A stretch of 7,598 nucleotides of DNA from Udaeobacter sp046731855 (GCA_046731855.1 JBKPLX010000226.1:1-7598), one strand, 5' to 3'; shown: positions 1 to 6,560, numbered from the stretch's first letter. Notes: generated from the sequence alone by a model not told the origin. Program-made: numbers and translations.

Positions 1-511
1 TTTCCCATTTCAGCGTCACCGCCGTTGAATCTGGTTTCAAATTTTCAAATTCGTATTCAAGCGCCTCTTCCGATTGATCGAGGGGCTTCGGTTTCACATT
101 TACGCGCAACGCATCGTCTTTCTGATCATAGCTGTAGCTTCCCCACCCGGTGTTCGTTTTCGAAAAAATAATCGTCCACGAATCAGGATTCGGAATCATG
201 TGCAGCCCATAAGTTCCCTTGTCCAACGGCTTGCCCTCCACCGAAACCGGATCGCTGAATTCAATCGTCGTGTTTTCATTAGCACCCGCGCGCCAGACTT
301 TGCCATAAGGAACGACGCCGCCCCAAATTTTTCGGCCGTTCACCAGTGGGCGATGGTAGTTGACCGTGATATCCGTCAGGGCGATGCGCTGTTTTACCTC
401 GGCAGCCTGGCTGACATCAGGCATCTTCAAATCGCTTTGCGCGGAAACAGTCCCGTAGAGTCCGAAAATGACTAGACAAAAAGCAAATGGCTTCAGCGTA
501 AGTGTTTTCAT
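1..511 (-). CDS. Secreted DUF2911 domain protein, 3' end cut by window edge
   Basis: The first 170 residues are visible; the stop lies beyond the left edge. The N-terminus is a signal peptide: Lys at 2 and 7, a hydrophobic stretch at about 8-21, and a Val-Ser-Ala cleavage site at 22-24, so the protein is probably periplasmic or exported. Residues about 47-118 carry the conserved DUF2911 core: an NYHRP motif near 51, KIWGG at 61, VPYGKVWRAGANE at about 67-79, and GTYGLHMIP at about 99-107. The biochemical role of DUF2911 proteins is not known; they are predicted beta-sandwich exported proteins. The ATG at 509-511 is chosen because it gives an intact signal peptide. A purine-rich GGGAAGGG stretch lies about 13 nt upstream, somewhat far for a ribosome binding site. 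The gene is divergent from the peptidoglycan-binding gene, with about 200 nt between their starts. Family identification is strong, function unknown. Confidence 0.88.
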   Translation of the reverse strand, partial: MKTLTLKPFAFCLVIFGLYGTVSAQSDLKMPDVSQAAEVKQRIALTDITVNYHRPLVNGRKIWGGVVPYGKVWRAGANENTTIEFSDPVSVEGKPLDKGTYGLHMIPNPDSWTIIFSKTNTGWGSYSYDQKDDALRVNVKPKPLDQSEEALEYEFENLKPDSTAVTLKWE

Positions 512-709
512 ATTGTGGCGATTACCCTTCCCAGATTTTCAGCACTCTGCTACCAGATAATTGCTAATTTTTCTTTCGCGTCACCGGTCGAACTGGTTTC
601 CGCCATGGGAAGTAACTGTCTTGTGGTCGAGGCTTTGCTTGAAATAACGGATTTTTGTCGCAAAACTTGGGCGAAGATTACCAGAAATGGCAAGGGAGGC
701 GCACAACTT

Positions 710-1189
710 ATGAATAGCGGTCCAACACTCAGCATCGGTACGACTGGGCACGACGTGCGAAGACTCCAACGCATATTTGTAATGACCAAGGCACTTCCTC
801 CCAGCGATATTACCGGCAGCTTCGACGCGACGACCGAACAGGCGGTCAAAGATTTTCAAGAAGGCGCGGGTTTGACGGTAGATGGGATTGTCGGACCGCA
901 AACATGGCAGGCGCTTCCAGCAGATCCAAATACTCCAACGTTATCGCGAGGGGCCTCAGGCGGTGCTGTGACTGGTTTGCAAAAAGGCCTCAAGAAGTAT
1001 TCAACTTCCGCGACGGATCCGGGGCCAGTGGACGGTGATTTCGGTCCCAAGACCGAAGCCGCTGTAAAAGCCTATCAGCAGGATCGAGGTGTTCACGTGG
1101 ATGGGATTGTCGGTGATCAGACTTGGTGGGTTCCCGCTGGCGCTGCAGGAGCTACTCTCGCTTCACTTTCCGGACTTACAACAGTGTGA
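710..1189 (+). CDS. Small protein with two peptidoglycan-binding (PG_binding_1) repeats
   Basis: This 159-residue protein is almost entirely two PF01471-type repeats, at about residues 6-69 and 78-141. Each has the family pattern: LS.G..G..V..LQ, then a G.FD/FG..TE.AVK.(F/Y)Q helix, then VDGIVG.QTW near the end. Such domains bind peptidoglycan and usually target a linked hydrolase to the cell wall, but no catalytic domain is present. No signal peptide is visible, so how it would reach the wall is unclear; non-classical export, a role as a binding adaptor, or release on lysis are all possible. The frame is open upstream to 515, but that part does not look like protein from this family. The ATG at 710 is preferred because AAGGGAGG lies at 692-699, 10 nt upstream, the clearest ribosome binding site in the window. 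A short Ala/Gly/Ser/Leu-rich tail (about 143-159) ends the protein. It converges on jag with only 51 nt between stops. Confidence 0.85.
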   Translation: MNSGPTLSIGTTGHDVRRLQRIFVMTKALPPSDITGSFDATTEQAVKDFQEGAGLTVDGIVGPQTWQALPADPNTPTLSRGASGGAVTGLQKGLKKYSTSATDPGPVDGDFGPKTEAAVKAYQQDRGVHVDGIVGDQTWWVPAGAAGATLASLSGLTTV

Positions 1190-1240
1190 GTTTGAGGAGC
1201 AAGACAGCAAGCTAGGTGCTGCCGCGCAAGCTTCTCTTGA

Positions 1241-1726
1241 TCAGGATGAAATCTGCTCTTTTTGCACTGCTTCTTTTTTTGGTTGGCGCTTGACCAGCGT
1301 GATTTGCTTAATGCGCGCTGAATCGGACGGACTCCACGTCGCCACATCCGGATCGTCTTTAAAAGCATTGTGAACGAGGCGACGTTCGTAGGAATTCATT
1401 GGCTCAAGTTGAAGTGAACGGCCGGTAATGCGCACGCGTTCCGCCAATTCCCGAACCCGCTGCACGATGCGGTCTTCCCGCATGGAGCGGTAGTGCTCGC
1501 AATCCACAATTACTTTCTCCGCATCTTTGTCCCTGGCTTGCAACAGCCGGTTAAGCAAAAACTGAATGGCCTCGAGCGTTTCGCCGTTGCGCCCAATCAG
1601 GCGACCGCTTTCTTCGGTGTAAATCTGTAGCGTCGCGTTGCCACCCTCATTGCTGGTCTCCTCGATTTGCACAACGAACCCGAGGTAGCCGAGAATGGTA
1701 TCGAGTAGATCTTTTGCCGTCATCAT
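1241..1726 (-). CDS. jag: KhpB/Jag RNA-binding protein (KH plus R3H), short form
   Basis: This 161-residue protein binds RNA through two domains. The KH domain has its GxxG loop at G45-R-N-G48, followed by a helix with ETLEAIQFLLNRL. The R3H domain, about residues 90-147, contains Arg115 and His119 in ERRLVH. In other bacteria KhpB partners with KhpA and affects cell envelope synthesis and division; the gene commonly follows yidC, as here. Compared with the longer Firmicutes Jag (about 200 residues), the N-terminal Jag_N domain is missing and the protein begins directly at the KH domain. The tail is Lys/Gln/Glu-rich. The start ATG overlaps the yidC stop (ATGA), so translation is probably coupled. 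A second ATG follows immediately and could equally be used. AGGG lies about 10 nt upstream. It is the last gene of the operon. mnmE, often found next, is not present. Confidence 0.93.
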   Translation of the reverse strand: MMTAKDLLDTILGYLGFVVQIEETSNEGGNATLQIYTEESGRLIGRNGETLEAIQFLLNRLLQARDKDAEKVIVDCEHYRSMREDRIVQRVRELAERVRITGRSLQLEPMNSYERRLVHNAFKDDPDVATWSPSDSARIKQITLVKRQPKKEAVQKEQISS

Positions 1727-3444
1727 CGTTTCCGTTTCCCTGGCGGTGCGACTTTTTCCAGTGTTGGCATTGGTTGTCGTTTATTCTGATAAAATTGCAA
1801 AATACTGAAAAGATTCTGGGCCGTATAATACAATGCCAGAGCCGCGGCAAAATTGTAGCAGATAAATAAGAAGATCAGTGGCATGAACATCATGATCCGG
1901 CGCTGCGTGGGATCGCCCGTCTTTGGCGTCATCGCCATGAGCCAAATCTGCGTCGCAGCCATGCAAAGCGGAATGATATTGACCGGCCAGCCGAGCAGCG
2001 GCAGGTGCGCGATCGTGTCAGGCTGAGAAAGATCTTTTACCCAGAGAAATTTAGCATTTCGCAATTCCACTGCCTGTCCAAGCATCTTGAAGAGCCCGAA
2101 AAAGATCGGGATTTGAATCATCATGGGCAAGCAGCCGCCGACGGGATTGATGCCGTACTGCTTGTAAAGCTTCATCAACTCCTGGTTCATCCGCGTCGGA
2201 TCGTCTTTGTACTTGTCCCTCAACTCCTGCATTTTGGGGTTGAGCGCGGCCATCTGGCGCATGGACCGGTTCGCCCGGTTTTGAATCGGCCAGAGCGTAA
2301 GCTTGATGATCGTGGTGAGAGCCAGAATGGCGAGTCCGTAATCGTGCAGCCAGCTGTGGAGCAGATTCATGAAGTTGAGCAAGAACTGGCAGACGATCTT
2401 GAACATTCCGAAGTCCATCACCTCGGCTTCATTGTGCGGAAGTTGCGCGAGACGATGATAAAGCTTCGGCCCGGCATAGATTTCAAAACGCGCCGTGTAC
2501 GTTTGCCCGGGTTGCAATTGAAACCCCGGCATTCCAAGCGCGCCCTCGACAGCTTGGAGTTTTTGGTCCGGCGAATAATCGACATCGAAACGTCGTCCCC
2601 ACACGCCGGTTGCCTTGGCGGTTAGCGGCGCCATAAGCGTGGTAAAAAATTGATTGCTCACTGCAACCCACTCGGCGCCGGAGATATTCTCCTGGTAATA
2701 AGGTCGCGCCGCGCGCTGGCCCAGGCCAAGAAATCCGCTGCTGCTCCCAAACCAGCCAACATCGATTCCCTTTGCCCTTCCATCGATGCACCAGACGAGC
2801 CGCGTGTACGATGGATAATCCTTGGGATGAATAGGCGCTGCCGACCCCAGCGCCACAAAATAACCACCGCTCTGATATGGTTTGGTGCCCCGGTTTTCGA
2901 GATCGACATCCATTTCAATCACGTAGTTGTCTTTGTCCTCCGGGGATTTTTCGAAGAAGAACTTTTTCCGAATGGCAACTTGCTCGGGGGTTGTCCGTTC
3001 AAATTGCACAACCGAATTTGATTCGGACGATGCCGTAAACTCGGGAAGCGTCGGAGCCGATGGCTGCTCAATGATTGAGCCGATTGGCGCGCTTTGCGCC
3101 GAATTCAAGACAACATGCTGTCCTTTCTCAGCCATCTGCCTCAGGAGAACGGCTTCCTTGATGCCACCTCCACGATTCGTTAGACGCAGCTCGATATCCG
3201 AATTTCGCAGCGTTTCGATCTTCTCGGCAAAGCCCGGAACCGCTTCAGCGATTTTCGGCGTGGCTTCCGGAGTAGCCGGCGTCGGAGAGGCTTCAAAAGG
3301 TTTCGGGGTTGCTGTGGGCGACGCTTGCCCTGGCGTGGCGTTGATCGGCGCCGGACGCGGCGACATCTGTTTTGCTATGTAAATCTGCCACGCTACGAGT
3401 CCGATTACACAAAGCGCAACGACAATCCATGCAGTTCGATCCAT
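1723..3444 (-). CDS. yidC: Membrane protein insertase YidC
   Basis: YidC inserts inner-membrane proteins, alone or with SecYEG, and helps them fold. The 573-residue length matches the Gram-negative type. The order is: an N-terminal membrane helix (about 5-24); a Pro/Thr/Ala-rich linker (about 28-66); a large periplasmic P1 domain (about 75-340); then the conserved YidC/Oxa1 core (about 345-553). The core includes a helix ending TIIKLTLWPIQNR at 378-390, a cytoplasmic helical hairpin rich in Lys, Met and Gln (about 391-430), the GINPVGGCLPMMIQIPIFFGLF motif region at 431-452, and two further membrane helices (about 485-503 and 517-540). The charged residue of the hydrophilic groove, Arg in E. 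coli and Bacillus, is Lys381 here. The tail is basic (GKRKR), as expected for ribosome contact. No clear Shine-Dalgarno sequence precedes the ATG; translation probably continues from yidD 24 nt upstream. Confidence 0.97.
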   Translation of the reverse strand: MDRTAWIVVALCVIGLVAWQIYIAKQMSPRPAPINATPGQASPTATPKPFEASPTPATPEATPKIAEAVPGFAEKIETLRNSDIELRLTNRGGGIKEAVLLRQMAEKGQHVVLNSAQSAPIGSIIEQPSAPTLPEFTASSESNSVVQFERTTPEQVAIRKKFFFEKSPEDKDNYVIEMDVDLENRGTKPYQSGGYFVALGSAAPIHPKDYPSYTRLVWCIDGRAKGIDVGWFGSSSGFLGLGQRAARPYYQENISGAEWVAVSNQFFTTLMAPLTAKATGVWGRRFDVDYSPDQKLQAVEGALGMPGFQLQPGQTYTARFEIYAGPKLYHRLAQLPHNEAEVMDFGMFKIVCQFLLNFMNLLHSWLHDYGLAILALTTIIKLTLWPIQNRANRSMRQMAALNPKMQELRDKYKDDPTRMNQELMKLYKQYGINPVGGCLPMMIQIPIFFGLFKMLGQAVELRNAKFLWVKDLSQPDTIAHLPLLGWPVNIIPLCMAATQIWLMAMTPKTGDPTQRRIMMFMPLIFLFICYNFAAALALYYTAQNLFSILQFYQNKRQPMPTLEKVAPPGKRKR

Positions 3445-3468
3445 AAATCGTAAGCGATGTTTGAGCGG

Positions 3469-3786
3469 CTACTCAGCAGAGCCGGGCCCAATCGTCAAAC
3501 CGGATTCGAGATGCTCAATGCCCACTGCCGCAGGTAAACTGGATGCCAAATTCTTGCCACTCGGGACCGGATCATACCCGCATCCGCCCCACGGTTGGCA
3601 TCGCCCGAGGCGTTTTAATCCCAGCCAGCTCCCGCGCCAGGCGCCGTGTCTCTCAACCGCTTCCAGAAAATATGCCGAGCACGTCGGCGTAAATCGGCAA
3701 CCCGAATCAGGCCCGCATAGCAAACCGAGGAGCGGCGAAAGCGTGCACTGATAAACGCGAATTAAAAAACGAACCAGCCAGAGCAT
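3469..3786 (-). CDS. yidD: Membrane protein insertion efficiency factor YidD
   Basis: This 105-residue protein belongs to the YidD (UPF0161, haemolytic-domain) family, small inner-membrane-associated proteins that aid YidC-dependent insertion. The family core is complete: an N-terminal amphipathic helix (LWLVRFLIRVYQ), LSPLLG, then CRFTPTCSAY at 30-39 with Cys30 and Cys36, EAVERHG, and GRCQPWGGCGYDPVP at 61-75 with Cys63 and Cys69. After that comes a variable tail of about 30 residues. The ATG at 3784-3786 is chosen because family members start here and its A is the last base of the rnpA stop codon (TGATG), a typical coupling arrangement. The frame is open to another ATG at 3825, but that would add 13 non-family residues inside rnpA. 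It lies between rnpA and yidC, the usual position. Confidence 0.94.
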   Translation of the reverse strand: MLWLVRFLIRVYQCTLSPLLGLLCGPDSGCRFTPTCSAYFLEAVERHGAWRGSWLGLKRLGRCQPWGGCGYDPVPSGKNLASSLPAAVGIEHLESGLTIGPGSAE

Positions 3787-4148
3787 CACAGCAGAATAGA
3801 AGCGCGTCTCGCGAGACGCAACCATTCATCTTCCAAGGCACGATAGCTCGCCTTCTCAGCGTCCCGCTTTGCAACAAGCACAATCCAAAGGCCTTGTCGC
3901 AAATCATGTTGGTGTCGTCGCACAATCTCCCGTAACCGGCGCCGGACACGATTGCGAACTGCTGCGCTTCCGAGACGACGAGAGGTAATAAAGCCGACGC
4001 GAGACAGGCCGGAATTCCCGACAGCCGCCGTGCTAAGCATTAGCAGTTTGCCACGCCGTACCAGGCCGTCTCGTTTTACGCGCTCATATTCGGATGCGAG
4101 CGTCAAGCGGCGAGCTTTTGGAAAAGAGAATGATGTTGGCTGCGACAT
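3786..4148 (-). CDS. rnpA: Ribonuclease P protein component
   Basis: RnpA is the protein subunit of RNase P, which with the catalytic RNA removes the 5' leader from precursor tRNAs. The protein is 120 residues, normal for the family. Visible marks are FPKARRL at 9-15 near the N-terminus, SRVGFITSRRLGSAAVRNR at 49-67 with the signature RNR motif (Arg65-Asn66-Arg67) followed by VRRRLRE, and a C-terminal LEDEWLRL helix. The protein is strongly basic. The frame is open 19 codons further (from a TTG at 4205), but the ATG at 4148 is preferred because family members start shortly before FPK.RRL; AAAGGT lies about 8 nt upstream. It is the first gene of the operon. rpmH, its usual upstream neighbour, is not found; an intergenic repeat island lies there instead. 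Confidence 0.95.
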   Translation of the reverse strand: MSQPTSFSFPKARRLTLASEYERVKRDGLVRRGKLLMLSTAAVGNSGLSRVGFITSRRLGSAAVRNRVRRRLREIVRRHQHDLRQGLWIVLVAKRDAEKASYRALEDEWLRLARRASILL

Positions 4149-4205
4149 GTCATCGACCTTTGACCTCGCCACGATAGACAGAATCTTCTGTCGCTGGCGA
4201 CGCAA

Positions 4206-4340
4206 GGGGCGTCTTCGAAAATGAAGAAACGAGAATGACGAGTGGCGAGTTAATGAAGAAGTTCAAATGACGAAAAGCTGGATCGTTCGTTTTTTCCGGG
4301 TTCGTCATTCGGATCGTCATTCGACATTTCGTACTTGGTC
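4206..4340. repeat. Intergenic GAATGACGA-type repeat island
   Basis: Short degenerate units read GAATGACGA or AATGA(C/A)GAA on the plus strand in the left half, for example 4233-4241 and AATGACGAA at 4266-4274. They read as the complement TCGTCATTC in the right half, at 4302-4310 and 4314-4322, with a variant GGTCATTC near 4338-4345. The island is therefore roughly palindromic and could fold: 4233-4241 is a perfect 9-base complement of each right-hand copy. No protein or RNA gene is recognisable inside. A second island of the same style lies at 6561-6690. Such repeats are widespread between genes in several soil-type phyla; their function is not established. The outer limits are approximate. 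Confidence 0.7.
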
Positions 4341-4364
4341 ATTCAATCCGCATTCGTACAGCAA

Positions 4365-4398
4365 AAGTCTTCTCCCGAAAAATCTCAGGAGAAGACTT
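4365..4398 (-). terminator. Hairpin terminator of the small lipoprotein gene
   Basis: A perfect 11-bp stem, AAGTCTTCTCC (4365-4375) with GGAGAAGACTT (4388-4398), encloses a 12-nt loop. It lies 23 nt downstream of the lipoprotein stop. In the minus direction the stem runs into TTTT (two of them paired) before GC, so the U-tract is short. There is no T-run on the plus side. It is best read as a moderate intrinsic terminator that also insulates the repeat island and rnpA operon downstream. Confidence 0.65.
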
Positions 4399-4421
4399 CG
4401 CGAAGAGGAAAGCCGACGGAT

Positions 4422-4634
4422 TTACGGAGTAGGCGACGTCGCAGGAGATTCTGTTGTCGCCGCAGACTCTGGCGTAGTAGCGGGAGATTCCATCGTCGAA
4501 GGCGGAGTGGTTGCTTCCGTTGTTGTTGGCGGACTCGTGGCTGCCGGGGTTGCCGCGGGTTCGGTTGTCTCTGTCTTTTGCTCGCACGCCACAAGGAGCG
4601 CGGCACTGGCCAGGATGCAGATGTATTTTTTCAT
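4422..4634 (-). CDS. Very small Thr/Pro/Ala-rich lipoprotein
   Basis: This 70-residue protein has a clear lipoprotein signal: two Lys after Met, a hydrophobic segment (residues 4-15), and the lipobox LVAC with the lipidated Cys at 17. The residue after Cys is Glu, so in a Gram-negative cell it would by default go to the outer membrane. The mature part, only about 53 residues, is made almost wholly of Thr, Ala, Pro, Ser and Glu with TTE, ATTP and ESPATTP-like repeats. It is predicted unfolded and may be a spacer or a wall-spanning tether. No domain family is recognised. The ATG at 4634 is chosen over an in-frame ATG at 4655 because it puts MKK directly before the hydrophobic core. No strong ribosome binding site is seen. 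It has its own downstream terminator and lies 107 nt beyond the end of ald. The coding call rests on the lipobox; the mature region is low-complexity. Confidence 0.75.
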   Translation of the reverse strand: MKKYICILASAALLVACEQKTETTEPAATPAATSPPTTTEATTPPSTMESPATTPESAATTESPATSPTP

Positions 4635-4741
4635 AGTGTTAATTGGAAGAACCATATTGCTTTAACAGACTAATCGGAGCAAGGCAGTTTTTGACTGCAT
4701 TTGGTTTCTGTTTTTAACAGCAAATGTTTGATGAGCGCCGC

Positions 4742-5839
4742 TTAAAGCGGTGCCTCATAATTGAGGCCGTGCGCCTCTGCCACGGCCTTGCAAGTAAGCC
4801 GCCCGTCGCGGGTGTTGATGCCACCAATCAGCGCTGGTTGTTTTTTACATGCGCCTTCGAGACCGAGATCGGCGAGCAATTCCACATAACGAAACGTGAC
4901 GTTTGTAAGGGCCTGAGTCGCCGTGCGGGCGTACGCCGCGGGCATGTTTGCCACGCAATAATGCGTAACGCCTTCCTCGACGTAAACTGGATCGAGGTGC
5001 GTAGTGGGCCGCGATGTTTCCGCGCAACCACCTTGATCAATGGAAATATCCACGAGCACACTGCCCGGTTTCATTTTTCGCAGCATCTGGCGAGTGATTA
5101 ACTTCGGCGCCTTCGCTCCGGGCAACAGCACAGCGCCAATTAGTAAATCGCAATCTGCCATCAAGTCGTACAAGTTCGCCTCGCTTGAATAGAGCGTATT
5201 GGCGTTTCCCATTGCGAGATCGAGATAGCGCAAACGCTCCAGGTCTACATCGAGTATCGTTACTTCTGCGCCGAGGCCTGTTGCCATGCGCGCCGCATTC
5301 ACACCAGACGTCCCGCCGCCTACAACAACGACGCGTCCAGGCAGAACTCCCGGCACACCGCCCAGCAAAACTCCGCTGCCGCCATTATATTTGGCGAGAA
5401 AATTCGCGCCCATCACTGCTGACATGCGACCTGCGATCTCGCTCATCGGCTCGAGCAGTGGCAAACGATGGCTGATCTGAATCGTCTCATACGCCACTGC
5501 GGTCACGCCCGACTTCAGCAACGCCTCAGTAAGAGATTTACTCGCCGCCAGATGAAGATACGTGAAGAGAATTTGGCCCTTGCGCAACAATGGAAACTCC
5601 GCCTCAAGCGGCTCTTTCACTTTCACGACCATGTCGGCCCGCGCGAAAACATCTTTGGCTTGATCGACAATCTCAGCGCCGGCTTTTACATACTCGTCGT
5701 CCGGATACCCCGAGCCAATGCCGGCGTTCTTTTGTACAACGACTGAATGACCGCGCCGGGTGAGCTGACTCACAGCCGATGGCAGCAGGGCGACGCGTTG
5801 CTCCTGCTCTTTAATTTCTTTCGGAACACCAATGATCAT
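4742..5839 (-). CDS. ald: Alanine dehydrogenase (NAD-dependent)
   Basis: Ald reversibly converts L-alanine, water and NAD+ to pyruvate, ammonium and NADH in the cytoplasm, linking alanine use to carbon and nitrogen metabolism. The protein is 365 residues, normal for the family. Key residues are in place: Arg15 (in EQRVALLP) and Lys75 (in VKVKEP) for substrate binding, catalytic His96 (in TYLHLA), and catalytic Asp268 (in VDISIDQGG). The NAD fold has GGGTSG at 174-179 (G174xG176xxG179) with Asp197 at the end of the second strand, which favours NAD. Asn298 lies in VANMP. The ATG at 5839 gives the standard MIIGVPKEIK start; an in-frame TTG two codons upstream is less likely. No Shine-Dalgarno sequence is visible, and a repeat with folding potential ends 7 nt before the ATG. 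It lies 83 nt downstream of yqgE in the same direction, so read-through is possible. Confidence 0.97.
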   Translation of the reverse strand: MIIGVPKEIKEQEQRVALLPSAVSQLTRRGHSVVVQKNAGIGSGYPDDEYVKAGAEIVDQAKDVFARADMVVKVKEPLEAEFPLLRKGQILFTYLHLAASKSLTEALLKSGVTAVAYETIQISHRLPLLEPMSEIAGRMSAVMGANFLAKYNGGSGVLLGGVPGVLPGRVVVVGGGTSGVNAARMATGLGAEVTILDVDLERLRYLDLAMGNANTLYSSEANLYDLMADCDLLIGAVLLPGAKAPKLITRQMLRKMKPGSVLVDISIDQGGCAETSRPTTHLDPVYVEEGVTHYCVANMPAAYARTATQALTNVTFRYVELLADLGLEGACKKQPALIGGINTRDGRLTCKAVAEAHGLNYEAPL

Positions 5840-5846
5840 GTGCAAA

Positions 5847-5902
5847 GTGAGAAGTGATTAGTGATTAGTGAGAAGAAGGAATCAAGCCAAATTACTTCTC
5901 AC
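5847..5902. repeat. GTGATTA/GTGAGAAG repeat with inverted copy, in the ald leader
   Basis: GTGAGAAG occurs at 5847-5854 and again at 5868-5875, with two tandem GTGATTA-type heptamers between them (TGATTA, GTGATTA). CTTCTCAC at 5895-5902 is the inverted copy. The longer arms 5847-5859 and 5890-5902 are complementary at 12 of 13 positions, with a 30-nt spacer. In the minus-strand transcript this would form a hairpin ending 7 nt before the ald ATG. No T-run follows, so it does not look like an intrinsic terminator. Confidence 0.65.
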
Positions 5903-5922
5903 ATCTCACCTCTCGCGCTTTA

Positions 5923-6489
5923 TTAGTTCAGCGACGGATCGTCCGGCGCCGCAGCCAGCATCTTATACCACGGTCCCAGGCCGCGCATGATCTCGAACCA
6001 CAGGTTTGGAAGGCGATCGAGTTTAAGCACCGAGGGATTGGCCTTTTGAAGAAGCCATGCTTTTTGCTTCATCTCGGTTTCAAGTTGCCCCGCTCCCCAA
6101 CCCGCATATCCCACGAACGCGCAAACTGTAATGATTTTCGTTTGGTCTACTGCGTCACTTGGTTCTTTTAGTCCGACATCATGATTGAGTTTGAGTCCTC
6201 CGGTCTGGTGCCATTCGAACGCCGCAAACATCAGTTGATTTTTCCCAACAGGCCCGCCGAGAAAGACTGGCACCTCAGCAAGGCCCTCTGGCGGTGTTTC
6301 GGTCACCAGATCCGCTACCTGTCTGTCCAGCGGCCGATTGATGATGACGCCGAGAGCGCCCTCGCCTGGGTCATGCTCGGAAATGAAAAGCACCGTGCGC
6401 CGGAAATTCGGATCGAGCATATTTGGATGAGCGACCAGCAACGAACCAGCGAGGCTGCGCAAGGATGGCTCATCTTCAAAATCACCCAT
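5923..6489 (-). CDS. yqgE: YqgE/AlgH family protein (UPF0301, DUF179)
   Basis: The protein is 188 residues, the usual size. The family signature is clear throughout: GSLLVAHPNMLDPNFRRTV at 15-33, SEHDPGEGALGVIINRPL at 37-54, VFLGGPV at 75-81, and GYAGWGAGQLE at 127-137 followed by the Trp-Leu pair at 145-146. Family members are cytoplasmic proteins of unsettled function; the Pseudomonas homologue AlgH has been linked to alginate regulation. No enzymatic activity can be assigned from sequence. The ATG at 6489 is about 14 residues before the first conserved motif; no clear ribosome binding site precedes it. It lies upstream of ald on the same strand, with an 83-nt gap carrying a repeat. On its other side is a long non-coding gap with repeats. 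Confidence 0.95.
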   Translation of the reverse strand: MGDFEDEPSLRSLAGSLLVAHPNMLDPNFRRTVLFISEHDPGEGALGVIINRPLDRQVADLVTETPPEGLAEVPVFLGGPVGKNQLMFAAFEWHQTGGLKLNHDVGLKEPSDAVDQTKIITVCAFVGYAGWGAGQLETEMKQKAWLLQKANPSVLKLDRLPNLWFEIMRGLGPWYKMLAAAPDDPSLN

Positions 6490-6560
6490 GTGAAAACTAG
6501 AAACTGCGACACGCGCTTGCGCAACCTTCTCTGACTTCCCATTTGGCGAGCAAGAGAAAA

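Noticed and set aside
74..475. 133-residue open frame on the plus strand
   Set aside because: It lies wholly inside the DUF2911 gene on the opposite strand and has no protein-like features; the minus strand shows a signal peptide and conserved motifs.
512..709. Promoter or RNA gene in the divergent gap
   Set aside because: No tRNA-like fold and no promoter pair stood out clearly enough to call, though promoters for both flanking genes must lie here.
2005..2625. 206-residue open frame on the plus strand
   Set aside because: It is antisense to the YidC core and periplasmic domain, which match their family throughout.
3787..3825. Longer yidD with a start at 3825
   Set aside because: The extra 13 residues do not resemble YidD and lie within rnpA; the ATG at 3786 joined to the rnpA stop is the better start.
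4149..4205. N-terminal extension of rnpA from a TTG
   Set aside because: RnpA proteins start close to the FPK.RRL motif, and AAAGGT before the ATG at 4148 supports the shorter form.
4267..4673. Two overlapping plus-strand frames, Arg-rich or Val/Gly-rich
   Set aside because: They are antisense to the repetitive Thr/Pro-rich lipoprotein gene; their odd composition mirrors that low-complexity region.
4684..4720. Two small stem-loops (4684-4698 and 4708-4720) between ald and the lipoprotein gene as an ald terminator
   Set aside because: Each has only about 5 base pairs and neither is followed by a T-run on the minus strand, so they are not convincing.
5847..5902. CRISPR-like repeats
   Set aside because: The units are 7-8 bases with no regular spacers and no cas genes nearby.
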